Below, piece after piece: positions 29,811 to 40,700 of a DNA stretch of 64,000 nucleotides. How positions within the stretch are numbered: the first letter of the stretch is position 1; every line of letters begins with the position of its first letter. This DNA comes from Oscillospiraceae bacterium (lineage in GTDB: Bacteria > Bacillota > Clostridia > Oscillospirales > Ruminococcaceae), in the NCBI GenBank assembly GCA_009780025.1, contig WRAV01000004.1:1-64000 (forward strand), given 5' to 3'. The notes under the pieces were generated by a model. It saw only the letters and a program-made list of their open reading frames with translations, was not told the origin of the DNA and made no database searches. The position numbers were made by a program, and so were the translations under genes.

Positions 29811-30641
29811 ATGCGCAAAAGAAAATCATCGTTGAGAAGAATTGTCAGCGCCATCTTTGCCGTCGGCGTTGTTGTTGCACTTATACATATCGTCCACGCC
29901 CTCACCCTTGACCGGATAATCGAGTACCGGGAAGTGGACTTTTCCTCCCCAGGCATCTCTGCCGAAATGGACGGCTACCGAATAGCCCTTATCACCGACA
30001 CCCACGACATTTCAGAGGAACGGCTGGGTGCGGTTGTGATGGAGCTTAACGAGCGGCGGATTGACCTGCTGCTGTTGGGTGGCGACTACAGCAGCAGAAG
30101 CTTCGACATTCTCCGCACAACAATGGAGATGCTCTCAGAAGTGCAGACCACTGATGGAGCCTTTGGTGTAGCCGGCAACCACGACACCTTGTTTGATCTG
30201 TACCCGACTATGGAAGCCAATGGAATCACGCCTCTTTCCAACAGCGGGCTGCACCCCCGCGAGGGCTTTTTTCTTGCCGGCGTGCAAGATTTGCAGACCG
30301 GTCGCCCCGATGTTTCCCGGGCAACATCCGGAGCAATGCATGGCGACTTCGTGCTTCTCCTTTCCCACAATCCGGAGATCGGTATGCGCCAGGACACCAC
30401 CGGCGTTGATTTGATTCTCAGCGGGCACACCCACGGAGGGCAGGTAACATTCTTCGGCCTCTGGGCACCCGCGCTCGCTCCGCGCTTCGGCATCACAAGA
30501 TACGGGCAGCGCTTTATGTCCGGCTGGGCCTACTCTCGGGACGGCACACCCGTGTTTGTGAGCAACGGCACCGGGGAGTATTTCCCCAGAGTGTTCGCGC
30601 GGCCGCAGGTGGTTTTGATAACGCTACGGCATGAGCCGTAA
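29811..30641 (+). CDS. Membrane-anchored metallophosphoesterase
   Basis: LITDTHD, GGDYSS, GNHDT, SGHTHGGQ calcineurin-like motifs. Confidence 0.9.
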   Translation: MRKRKSSLRRIVSAIFAVGVVVALIHIVHALTLDRIIEYREVDFSSPGISAEMDGYRIALITDTHDISEERLGAVVMELNERRIDLLLLGGDYSSRSFDILRTTMEMLSEVQTTDGAFGVAGNHDTLFDLYPTMEANGITPLSNSGLHPREGFFLAGVQDLQTGRPDVSRATSGAMHGDFVLLLSHNPEIGMRQDTTGVDLILSGHTHGGQVTFFGLWAPALAPRFGITRYGQRFMSGWAYSRDGTPVFVSNGTGEYFPRVFARPQVVLITLRHEP

Positions 30642-30662
30642 GGGTGGTAACTGTTAGACTAA

Positions 30663-30698
30663 ATAGGCGTCTTCACATAGGTGAAGACGCCTTCTTTT
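30663..30698 (+). terminator. Terminator after metallophosphoesterase gene
   Basis: ggcgtcttcac-atag-gtgaagacgcc followed by ttctttt. Confidence 0.85.
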
Positions 30699-30822
30699 GC
30701 CTATCGGTATTCCGCAGACGGTCGGGCATGGAAGCCCGACCCTACGAAGCAATACCATAAATTAGGAGTTGCAGAGGCGGGGTTCCATCCCCGCCCGCCA
30801 GACACAACTACTTTATCAATTA

Positions 30823-30866
30823 AAGCTAAAGGCATCTTCACACGTGCGAAGATGCCTTTAGCTTGG
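30823..30866 (-). terminator. Long hairpin downstream of ppdK
   Basis: aagctaaaggcatcttc-acacgtgc-gaagatgcctttagctt, 17 bp perfect stem. Confidence 0.65.
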
Positions 30867-30879
30867 TTATACCTCGTGC

Positions 30880-33516
30880 TTATTTCCTCGGGAACTTCAG
30901 CGCTGCCTGTGCCGCTGCCAAACGGGCAATCGGAACCCGGAAAGGCGAGCAAGAAACGTAATCCAAGCCTGCCTTGTGGAAAAACTCGACCGAACTGGGA
31001 TCACCGCCGTGCTCGCCGCAAATGCCTACTTTTAGGCCGCTCTTGGCACCCCGACCAAGCTTGACAGCAGTCTCAATCAGGCTGCCCACACCAACTTGAT
31101 CCAGGCGGGCAAAGGGATCGGATTCGTAAATCTTCTTGTCGTAGTAGTGGCCCAGGAAGTTGCCGGCGTCATCCCGGCTGAATCCAAATGTCATCTGGGT
31201 GAGGTCGTTGGTGCCAAAGCTGAAGAAGTCGGCATTGGCCGCAACCGCGTCAGCAGTTACGCAGGCACGGGGGATTTCCATCATGGTGCCTACCAGGTAG
31301 TCGAGCTTAACGCCGCTGGCAGCTATAATCTCGTCAGCCACCTTGACTACGATGTCCCGGACAAACGCGAGCTCTTCGGCCTCGCCGATAAGCGGAATCA
31401 TAATCTCAGGAAGCATCTTCCATTCGGGGTGCTTCTTCTGCACGTTGATCGCCGCTTCAATTACCGCACGAGTTTGCATCTCTGCGATCTCGGGATAAGC
31501 TACAGTCAGACGGCAGCCCCTAAAGCCCATCATCGGGTTGAACTCGTGCAGGGAGGTGATAACTTCTTTAATGCGGTCAGCGGATATATTCATCTGCTTT
31601 GCCAGCTGTTGGATGTCCGCATCCTCAGTTGGCAAAAACTCATGCAGAGGCGGGTCGAGGTAGCGGATAGTTACCGGGCGACCCTCCATGGCCTCGTAGA
31701 TACCTTCAAAATCACCGCGCTGTACGGGCAGCAACTTGTCGAGGGCGGCTCTACGCTACTCTTCGGTGGTAGAGAGAATCATCTCGCGCATGTCGCGTAT
31801 ACGATCGGACTCGAAGAACATGTGCTCGGTGCGGCAAAGGCCAATGCCCTCGGCACCGAACTCGACAGCCTTTTTGGAATCGCGGGGAGTGTCGGCGTTG
31901 GTGCGTATTTTAAGCTGGCGCACACTGTCTGCCCAACCCATAAGGGTGCCGAAATCGCCGCCGATTTGCGCTTCTACTGTTGGCAGCTTTTCAGCGTAGA
32001 TGTTGCCTGTAGAGCCATCCAGGGAGATATAGTCGCCTTCCTTGATGGTCTTGCCGCCAAGTGTGAACTTCTTGCCCTTCTCATCTATTGTGATTTCGCC
32101 GCAGCCGGCTACGCAGCAGCGACCCATTCCGCGGGCCACAACAGCGGCGTGGGAGGTCATTCCGCCACGCACAGTGAGAATACCTGCCGCAGCGTCCATG
32201 CCTTCAATATCTTCCGGCGAAGTCTCAAGGCGGGTGAGTATGACAGTCTCGCCCTTCTCATGCCAGGCAACAGCGTCCTCTGCGTTAAAGACAACTTTTC
32301 CGCAAGCAGCACCGGGGGAAGCCGGCAGGCCAGCACCGATCGGCGCAGCCGCTTTGAGCGCCTTGCCCTCAAATTGCGGATGAAGAAGTGCATCAAGAGT
32401 ACCGGGGTCAACCATGGCCACAGCTTCTTCTTTGGTTATGAGCTTCTCATCCACTAGGTCACAGGCTACCTTGAGGGCAGCTGCCGCGGTGCGCTTGCCA
32501 TTACGGGTCTGGAGCATATAGAGCTTGCCGCGCTCGATGGTAAACTCCATGTCCTGCATATCTTTGTAGTGGTTCTCGAGCTTTTTAGCGGTGTCGGCAA
32601 ACTGTTTGTAGACCGCTGGCATAACTTTCTCAAGGGTCGCGATTTGCTCAGGAGTACGTATACCGGCCACAACGTCTTCACCTTGAGCGTTGATTAGATA
32701 CTCACCGTACAGCTTATTCTCGCCGGTGGAGGGGTTGCGGGAGAACGCCACACCGGTGCCGCAGTCGTCGCCCATGTTGCCGAAGACCATCTCCTGGACG
32801 TTTACTGCTGTGCCCCAAGAATAAGGGATGTTGTGCATCCGGCGGTAGACATTGGCGCGGGGGTTGTCCCACGAGCGGAAGACGGCAGTGACAGATTCAA
32901 TCAGCTGGTCTTTGGGGTCATTGGGGAAGTCGAAGCCTTTTTGCTCCTTAAAGTAGGCCTTAAAGCGCACCACCATCTCTTTAAAATCCTCGGCGGTAAA
33001 GTCGCTGTCCAGCTTTATCCCCTTCTCGTCCTTCATCGCGTCTATAACGTGCTCAAACTGTTTTTTAGATACGTCCATAACGACGTCGGAGTACATCTGG
33101 ATAAAGCGGCGGTAGCTGTCGTATGCAAAACGGGGGTTGCCGGTAAGCGCCGCAAAGCCCTCTACAACCTGGTCGTTGAGGCCGAGGTTGAGGATTGTGT
33201 CCATCATACCGGGCATAGACGCGCGCGAACCCGAGCGCACCGAGACAAGCAGCGGATTTTTGACGTCGCCAAACTTCTTGCCGGAAATTTTCTCAAGCTG
33301 GGCCATCCCCGCAAAGATTTCCTGCTCAATTTTGGAATCAATCTTCTTGCCATCGTCGTAGTAGCGGTTGCAAGCTTCGGTCGTGACGGTAAAACCCTGA
33401 GGAACAGGCATTCCCAGCCCTATCATTTCTGCCAGGTTGGCGCCTTTGCCACCCAGCAGGTTTTTCATCGAGGCGTCCCCCTCGGAAAAGAGATATACGT
33501 ACTTGTTTGCTGCCAT
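30880..33516 (-). pseudogene. ppdK: Pyruvate phosphate dikinase interrupted by one in-frame TAG (31756-31758); ORFs 31756-33516 (N-terminal) and 30880-31734 (C-terminal)
   Basis: Both ORFs are in the same frame and match contiguous PPDK (...REMILSTTEE-[TAG]-RRAALDKLLPVQRGDFEGIYEAMEGRPVTIRYLDPPLHEFLP...); phosphohistidine motif GGMTSHAAVVARGMG present. Confidence 0.85.
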
Positions 33517-33798
33517 TAAGTTTTCCCTCCTGAATTCTCTGTTTTCCTGCGCAGGTTATGCCGCAGCCTAACTTCGCTCGGCTTTGGCTGGGGCCCTACG
33601 TAGATGCACCCCACAATATACCTATTTTCGCATTATTTACCGCAGTCGCTCTTTAGTATATCACATTCCCCAATAAGTTATCTAGCCATACGGGTAATTT
33701 TAAAAAATCTATTAATAGTTCTACGCTTTGGCCAAAAATACCCTTTTTGCCCTTGCATTACCGGTGAAAAATTGTCATAATAGAGTAGAGAAATTATT

Positions 33799-35208
33799 AT
33801 GTATTCGCACGGAAGGGGGCCGCGTGTGGAAAAGGCTTGTGCCGTATTGCTAGCAGCCGGGGACGGTAAACGCATGAAGAGCGAAAAACCCAAGGTACTC
33901 TGTGAGGTGCTCTTCCAACCGATGATAGCCTGGGTAGCAAAAGCCCTCGCCGGGGCCGGCATCGAAAATTGTTGCGCCGTTTTGGGCGCGGGTTACGAAC
34001 AGGTGCGTGGGGTGTTGCCCGCCCACTACTCAGTGGCTATGCAGCATGAGCGCAAAGGCACCGGCCACGCCGTCATGATGGCGGAAGATTATATCAAAAA
34101 TGGCGACTTCAGGGATGTTGCCGTGCTCTGTGGAGACGCCCCATTGATCGCATCCGGCGACATAAGCGCCGCCTACGATCAGCACAAGACCGAAAAAAAC
34201 GCTGTCACCGTCTTAACCGCCAAGGTGAGCAACCCCACAGGGTATGGTCGGATTGTCCGCACCGATGGCAAAGTTAGCGCTATTGTCGAGCAAGCCGACG
34301 CTGACGAGGCCACCGTGCTAATCGACGAGATAAACGCCGGAGCCTACTGGTTTAACGCCGAGTTTTTGCTTGAAGCACTAAAGGGCATGGGCACCAGCAA
34401 CGTCCAGGGCGAATATTACCTGACCGATACCGTGGCCACCGCCATAAAACTGGGCCGCCCGTCAGGCGCCTACACATCCCACCCCGATGCCGCTCTGGGC
34501 GCCAATGACCGACGCTCTCTCGCGATTCTAAATGAAATCGCCCGCAAGAAGGTGATCGACCGACTGTTGGATAACGGGGTCGATATCCCATTTGCCGGGC
34601 AAGTCGTGGTGGGGCCAAGCGTAGAGATAGGCGCGGATACCATCATTTTGCCAGGCTGCATACTCAAGGGAGAGACTGTTGTCGGCAATGGCTGCGAGAT
34701 TGGTCCCAACACCCAGCTGACCGACGCCGCAATCGGCGACGGCTGCAAGGTGGTCTCCTCGTTTGTTGAGGCCTCACGGGTAGATGATGGCGTGTCCATA
34801 GGGCCTATGTCCAATATCAGACCGGGCTGTCATCTGGGTCCGGATGTTAAAATCGGAGACTTCGTCGAGGTCAAGAGCTCTAATATCGGCGCGAAGACCT
34901 CTATCGCCCACCTGAGTTACATCGGGGACAGCGACGTGGGCACCCGCTGCAACTTTGGCTGCGGGATCGTGACCGTAAACTACGACGGCAACACAAAACA
35001 CCGCACCACCATAGGTGATGGAGTATTTGTGGGCTGCAACTCCAACCTTATCGCCCCGGTGGTATTAGGGGACGGCGTCTACTGCGGTGCAGGCACTACC
35101 GTCACCAAAGACGTGCCCGCATGGGCCCTGGTAGTAGGCCGCAGCCGCCAGACCGTGAGGGAAGATTGGAACAAAAGCGGAGCTAAGTTCAAGAAGGGGA
35201 ACGGTTAA
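33799..35208 (+). CDS. glmU: Bifunctional UDP-GlcNAc pyrophosphorylase / GlcN-1-P acetyltransferase
   Basis: AVLLAAGDGKRMKSEKPKVL plus left-handed beta-helix repeats; start could be GTG 33826. Confidence 0.95.
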   Translation: MYSHGRGPRVEKACAVLLAAGDGKRMKSEKPKVLCEVLFQPMIAWVAKALAGAGIENCCAVLGAGYEQVRGVLPAHYSVAMQHERKGTGHAVMMAEDYIKNGDFRDVAVLCGDAPLIASGDISAAYDQHKTEKNAVTVLTAKVSNPTGYGRIVRTDGKVSAIVEQADADEATVLIDEINAGAYWFNAEFLLEALKGMGTSNVQGEYYLTDTVATAIKLGRPSGAYTSHPDAALGANDRRSLAILNEIARKKVIDRLLDNGVDIPFAGQVVVGPSVEIGADTIILPGCILKGETVVGNGCEIGPNTQLTDAAIGDGCKVVSSFVEASRVDDGVSIGPMSNIRPGCHLGPDVKIGDFVEVKSSNIGAKTSIAHLSYIGDSDVGTRCNFGCGIVTVNYDGNTKHRTTIGDGVFVGCNSNLIAPVVLGDGVYCGAGTTVTKDVPAWALVVGRSRQTVREDWNKSGAKFKKGNG

Positions 35209-35251
35209 CAATCGACTGTTAACTGACAACGCATGGGGAGTGTAAAAGAAA

Positions 35252-36211
35252 ATGAACTTGCATGGTAAGGACATTAAAATTTTTTCGGCCAACTCCAACC
35301 TGCCGGTGGCTGCCGGCATTGCCCACGTCTTGGGGCTGCCGTTGGGTAAAAGCACAGTCTCTGCCTTCGCCGACGGTGAGATAAGCGTCTCCATCGGCGA
35401 GAGTGTGCGCGGCTCGGACGTCTTTGTGGTTCAGAGCACATCCAAGCCGGTCAACAATCATCTTATAGAAATGCTCATAATGATCGACGCCTTCAAGCGG
35501 GCCTCCGCCGGGAGGATAACCGCAGTTATCCCATACTTAGGCTACGCGAGGCAGGACCGCAAGTCCAAGGCTCGGGACCCCATTTCGGCCAAGTTGGTGG
35601 CCGACCTTATCACGGCTGCCGGCGCCGACCGGGTTCTCACAATGGACCTTCACGCCCCGCAGATCCAAGGTTTCTTCAATATCCCGGTGGATCACCTGTT
35701 GGGCGCCCCCCTTATAGTGCCTCACTTTTGCAAAAAGTTCAACGACTGCAGGCAGGATGTAATCGTTGTCTCCCCCGACTTGGGCTCGGTAACCCGGGCA
35801 CGGAAGTTCGCCGAAAAGTTTGACGCTCCCCTGGCTATCATCGACAAACGCCGCCCCAAGGCAAATGAATCAGAAGTGATGAACATCATCGGGGATGTGT
35901 CCGGCAAAAAGGTAATACTGGTCGATGATATGATCGACACCGCCGGCACTCTTTGTCAGGCCGCCAAGGCTCTTATTGAAAAAGGCGGCGCTAGTGAAAT
36001 TTACGCCTGCGCGACCCACGGAGTCCTCTCCCCGCCCGCCCTTGAGCGTATTGAAGCGAGCCCTATCCGCGAGCTGATTCTGCTGGATACCATCAACCGT
36101 GCGGCAGCAGAAGGCGCAGCTAAGATAAGCTACCTGCCGGTCGCACCGGTCTTCGCCGAGGCTATCGAGCGCATTTATAAGGATAAACCGGTTTCGCCGC
36201 TATTCGCATAG
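35252..36211 (+). CDS. prs: Ribose-phosphate pyrophosphokinase
   Basis: KIFSANSNLPVAAGIA..., VILVDDMIDTAGTL PRPP motif. Confidence 0.96.
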   Translation: MNLHGKDIKIFSANSNLPVAAGIAHVLGLPLGKSTVSAFADGEISVSIGESVRGSDVFVVQSTSKPVNNHLIEMLIMIDAFKRASAGRITAVIPYLGYARQDRKSKARDPISAKLVADLITAAGADRVLTMDLHAPQIQGFFNIPVDHLLGAPLIVPHFCKKFNDCRQDVIVVSPDLGSVTRARKFAEKFDAPLAIIDKRRPKANESEVMNIIGDVSGKKVILVDDMIDTAGTLCQAAKALIEKGGASEIYACATHGVLSPPALERIEASPIRELILLDTINRAAAEGAAKISYLPVAPVFAEAIERIYKDKPVSPLFA

Positions 36212-36331
36212 TGATAACCGCAACATAATTGGTCGCATTCGCGCCGACAGGGGGCACAAACCTTTGTCGGCGCATAGTCACGTTGATTTGACTTGGACAG
36301 CCGTAAGTTTACACCAAGGAGAAAGTGTATA

Positions 36332-36550
36332 ATGATGTCAAGCAAAGAGCCGGTTATTGTGCCGGAAGAGTTGACCAAAATTCTAGCAAGTGAAGCGGAG
36401 GCCAGAGAGTTCTTCGAAAGCTTAACAGATGGCTATAAGCGCGGCTACTGCGATTGGGTCGGCGGGGCGAAACAGCAGGCAACGCGTGAGACGCGGGCGG
36501 GTAAGGCTTTGGTTATGCTCAAAAATAAGCGAAAAACGTTGAAGACTTAG
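36332..36550 (+). CDS. Small YdeI/OmdA-like C-terminal-domain protein
   Basis: PEELTKILASEAEAREFFESLTDGYKRGYCDWVGGAKQQATRETRAGKAL pattern. Confidence 0.65.
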   Translation: MMSSKEPVIVPEELTKILASEAEAREFFESLTDGYKRGYCDWVGGAKQQATRETRAGKALVMLKNKRKTLKT

Positions 36551-36587
36551 AAACATATATTTACTTCGACGCACGAATCGTTGTAGG

Positions 36588-36783
36588 GGCGACTTTTAGC
36601 CCGCGGGTTTAAATCAAGGTTTAGATCGAAGATTAAGTCCCAGTTCAAGACCAAATCTTAGTCAGCCTTTGACCTTGGAATTTGGAACTTGAACTTAAAC
36701 CTACGGACCACGCAGGGGCGCGTCCCCTACAACGACAAGTGTGTGGAATATGCCCGGGCGGGATAACCCCGCCCCTACAACGT
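36588..36783. repeat. Cluster of GTAGGGGCG-type inverted repeats with an imperfect long hairpin (GGTTTAA...TTAAACC) between them
   Basis: ttgtaggggcgac...ggggcgcgtcccctacaacg...gggcgggataaccccgcccctacaacg. Confidence 0.7.
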
Positions 36784-36884
36784 TATATCTTGAACTAAAA
36801 AACCTAACCCATGGAACAAGTTTAAAACTCGTCAACTATAATAAACGAGAAACTTGCAAATATGTTTTGAAAGGCTGTGCTAGT

Positions 36885-37082
36885 ATGGTTAAGAAAAGGG
36901 TTGCTGTAGGGATTTTAGGTGCAGTTTTGTTTGGCGCTATAACCACGATTATCATGCATATAGTCAGAGAGTTTAACCTACTTTTCATCGGTGTTGCCTG
37001 CCTTCTTGGGTTCAACATATTCGTAAAAATTCATATAAAGCTAAGTGGCAACAAAGAGAGCAGCAACGAGACTACGAGCTAA
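36885..37082 (+). CDS. Small membrane protein, unknown
   Basis: ATG 36885; two predicted TM segments. Confidence 0.45.
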   Translation: MVKKRVAVGILGAVLFGAITTIIMHIVREFNLLFIGVACLLGFNIFVKIHIKLSGNKESSNETTS

Positions 37083-37116
37083 CCATAAACACACTGCCCG
37101 CTAAGGAGAATTTCAT

Positions 37117-37794
37117 ATGCTAGACGACCTGTTCGCGAAGCTCTTTTCAAAAAAGACGGCAGCCCCCGCCGGGCCAGTTGAGTTCATCATCGCCGGGCTC
37201 GGGAACCCGGGGGCCGACTACGAGTACACCCGCCACAACGCGGGCTTTTTGGCGCTTGACCACATTGCCGAAAAGATCGACGTAAAGATAAACCGGGTTA
37301 AGTTCAAATCCTACACCGGGGAAGGCGTGCTCGCCGGCAAGAAAGTGCTGCTGATAAAGCCGGCCACCTATATGAACAAGAGCGGTGAGGCGATAGTAGA
37401 GGCATTGGGCTTTTACAAGCTGCCGGTGCAAAACCTGCTGGTGCTAGTCGACGATATTGCCCTGCCCACAGGTGCGCTGCGTATCCGAGGGGCGGGCAGC
37501 GACGGCGGGCAGAACGGACTGAAAAACATAATCTACCTGACCGGGGAGGACGCCTTCCCGCGGGTACGGATTGGCGTGGGCTCAAAACCCCACCAAGACG
37601 CTGATCTGCGCAACTGGGTGCTGACACGCTTTTCTGAAGAGGAGGGCAAAATTCTCGAACCTATATTCGAGCAGGTGACTGGCGCCGCCGAGATGATCGT
37701 GTCCGGCGACATCGAGGGGGCAATGAACCGCTACAACAAGCGCGGCGTCGGGCCAAAGCCGGCCGCCCAACCCAACCCCAGCAAGGATTCTTGA
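37117..37794 (+). CDS. pth: Peptidyl-tRNA hydrolase
   Basis: GLGNPGADYEYTRHNAGFLALD; GSDGGQNGLKNI. Confidence 0.95.
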   Translation: MLDDLFAKLFSKKTAAPAGPVEFIIAGLGNPGADYEYTRHNAGFLALDHIAEKIDVKINRVKFKSYTGEGVLAGKKVLLIKPATYMNKSGEAIVEALGFYKLPVQNLLVLVDDIALPTGALRIRGAGSDGGQNGLKNIIYLTGEDAFPRVRIGVGSKPHQDADLRNWVLTRFSEEEGKILEPIFEQVTGAAEMIVSGDIEGAMNRYNKRGVGPKPAAQPNPSKDS

Positions 37795-40700
37795 TGAGGC
37801 AACTTGCAAAACTTTTAGAGGGCGCCCCCAGCTACAAAAAACTGCTGCAAAACTTAAACACCGGCTGCTCCCCCACCCTGGCAACCGGACTTGGAAATAT
37901 TCATAAGGCGCATTATATCTATTCCCTTTGCGGGGCCAGCAGGCAACCCGCGCATGTACTCGCACCCAACGAGCTAACCGCCCAAAAACTCTGCGAGGAC
38001 ATAAACACCCTCTGTGGGGAGGAAACCGCGCTGCTCTTCCCCTCCCGGGAGCTGACTTTTCGCAGTGTGGAGGGTGTCTCCCTCGAGTACGAACACGCCC
38101 GGCTGCGCACTCTCTGCCGGATTCTGGTAGGCAGTGCGCCCATTGTTGTCTCCCCGGTAGAGGGCGCGGTGCAATACACTCTCCCCCAAAGCGTCTTTAC
38201 CGCCCACACCCGGGAGCTGAAACCCGGGCAGGCCGAGGACGTAACCGCCCTTGCCGAACTCTTTGTGGGCGCCGGCTATGTCCGGTGTGAACAGGTTGAG
38301 GGTGTCGCTCAGTTCGCGATTCGCGGCGGGCTGCTGGACTTCTTCCCGCCGGATAGCCCCCTGTCCTACCGGGTCGAGTTCTGGGGAGACGAAATCGACA
38401 CGATATCCACCTTTGAGGTGGCCACCCAGCGCCGCACCAGCCAAGTAGACTCCGCTCTCATCACCCCGGCAAGAGAGACTCTTGTCGGCGACGCGGAGGC
38501 TTTTGTCGCACTGCTGGAGGCTCAAAAAGCCACCCTGCGCGGCAAGTACGGTGCGCTGGCCAAAGAGCTAATCGACCGGGATATTGAGCACATAACAGAG
38601 ATGGGCTTTCTACCCGCGGCGGACAAATACCTGCCGCTGCTATACAAGCAGCCAGCCACAATCTTTGACTACTGCGCCGGACGACAACTCTTTGTCTGCG
38701 AGCCGGTCAGCATCAAAGAAACGCTGAAAAACGCGACCTTCCAGCAACAGGAAGACTTAGCCGCGATGCTTGAAAAGGGTGTGCTCTTTAAGGGGTGCGA
38801 CACTTTCACAATAGGCTTTGGCGACATCCTGCCGCGCATAGAGAGCGAAAGCACTCTGCTATTGGACAGCTTTGCCCGCAGTCTAAATGACATTCGCCTG
38901 CATGACACACTGGCCGTGACCGCCACCCAGCTCTCGGCCTGGAGCGGCGAGTACCGCTTCCTCAAGGAAGACATCGACGCCTACTTAGCTCAAAAATACT
39001 GCGTGGTCATCTTTGCCGGCACCCCGCGTGCCGGCGACGCCCTCTGCACCGACCTTGTGAATGACGGCATACCCGCCTCGGTAATGGAAGACCTTGGTAG
39101 GCCGGTTCCTGGGCGGGTGTTTATCCTGGAGGGCACTCTAAGCGCCGGGATGGACTACCCCGAGCTTAACCTTGCGGTCATTACCCACACAAAGACCGCC
39201 CCCCCCAAACAGCGCAAAGCACGCAAGCTCGGCAAAGGTGAGAAAAGACTTCGACAGCTAAGCGATCTTTCTCCCGGCGACTACGTTGTCCACTCCGGCC
39301 ACGGGATCGGGGTGTTTGAGGGTATCGTCAAGCGGGATATCGAGGGAGTGGTGAAGGACTACATCAAAATCCGCTACTCAGGCACCGATATGCTGTTTGT
39401 ACCGGTAACGCAGCTCGACCTTGTCAGCAAGTACATCGGCGGGGGCGAAAACGCCAAGGTGCGGCTGAATAAGCTGAACTCCGACGCGTGGCAGAAGACA
39501 CGCACAAGGGTGAAGGCCGCCGTCAAGGACATGGCCAAAGAGCTAATCGAACTTTACGCCAAGCGGGTGAACACTCCCGGCCACCCCTACGCCGCCGACG
39601 ACGATCTGCAGCGGGATTTCGAGACGCGTTTCCCCTTTGAGGAAACCGACGACCAACTGCGCTGTGTCAGCGAAATTAAGCGTGATATGCAGGCCGCCTC
39701 CCCCATGGACCGGCTGCTCTGCGGGGACGTGGGTTTCGGCAAAACCGAGGTCGCTCTGCGGGCCATATTCAAGTGTGTGCTCGAGGGCAAACAGTGCGCC
39801 GTGCTGGTGCCTACCACCATCCTGGCCTGGCAGCACTACCAGACATTCACTCAGCGGCTGGAGGGCTTCCCGGTCACTGTGGAGCTGCTCTCACGCTTCA
39901 AGACGCCCAAAGAACAGACCGACGTGATACGCCGCCTAAAGGAAGGCCGAGTGGACGTGGTGGTCGGCACCCACCGACTGATACAAAAAGACGTCGACTT
40001 CAAAGACCTGGGGCTCTGCATAATAGACGAAGAGCAGCGCTTTGGGGTTGCCCACAAGGAAAAGTTCAAGCAGATGCGCGGCAGCGTAGACATGCTCACC
40101 CTGACCGCCACACCCATTCCCCGCACCCTCAACATGGCCATGAGCGGCATCCGAGACATGAGCATAATCGAGGAGGCGCCCCAAGACCGCGTGCCTGTGC
40201 AGACCTACGTCCTTGAACACGACGAGGGCGTGATAGCTCAGGCCATACAAAAGGAACTGCGAAGAGGTGGCCAGGTCTTCTACCTGCACAACCGGATCGA
40301 GTCAATCGACCTGCGGGCGGCAAAACTAAAGGAGCTTGTCCCGGAGGCGCGGATTCTCACCGCACACGGTCGAGTTGGCGAAGAAAAGCTCTCCGAGGTT
40401 TGGCAAAAGCTGCTCGAGCACGAAATCGACATCCTGGTCTGCACCACCATAATCGAGACCGGAGTGGACGTGCCCAACTGCAACACACTCATAATAGAGG
40501 ACGCCGACCACATGGGCCTTTCTCAGCTTTACCAGATACGCGGGCGGGTGGGGCGCTCCAGCCGCAGAGCCTACGCCTACTTCACCTTCCGGCGCGGGAA
40601 AGCGCTATCCGAGATTTCCCAGAAGCGGCTGTCCGCTATACGGGAGTTTACGACATTTGGCTCTGGCTTTCGCATAGCCATGCGGGATTTGGAAATTCGC

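Noticed and set aside
31756-31758. Genome-wide TAG reassignment to explain the ppdK amber codon
   Set aside because: Many intact genes here end in TAG (nadE, eno, lepA, mfd, prs, glutamine synthetase), so TAG works as a normal stop; only local readthrough or mutation remains possible.
31096-32457. 453 aa + strand ORF opposite ppdK
   Set aside because: Antisense shadow of a GC-rich conserved gene; composition is not protein-like and no family recognised.
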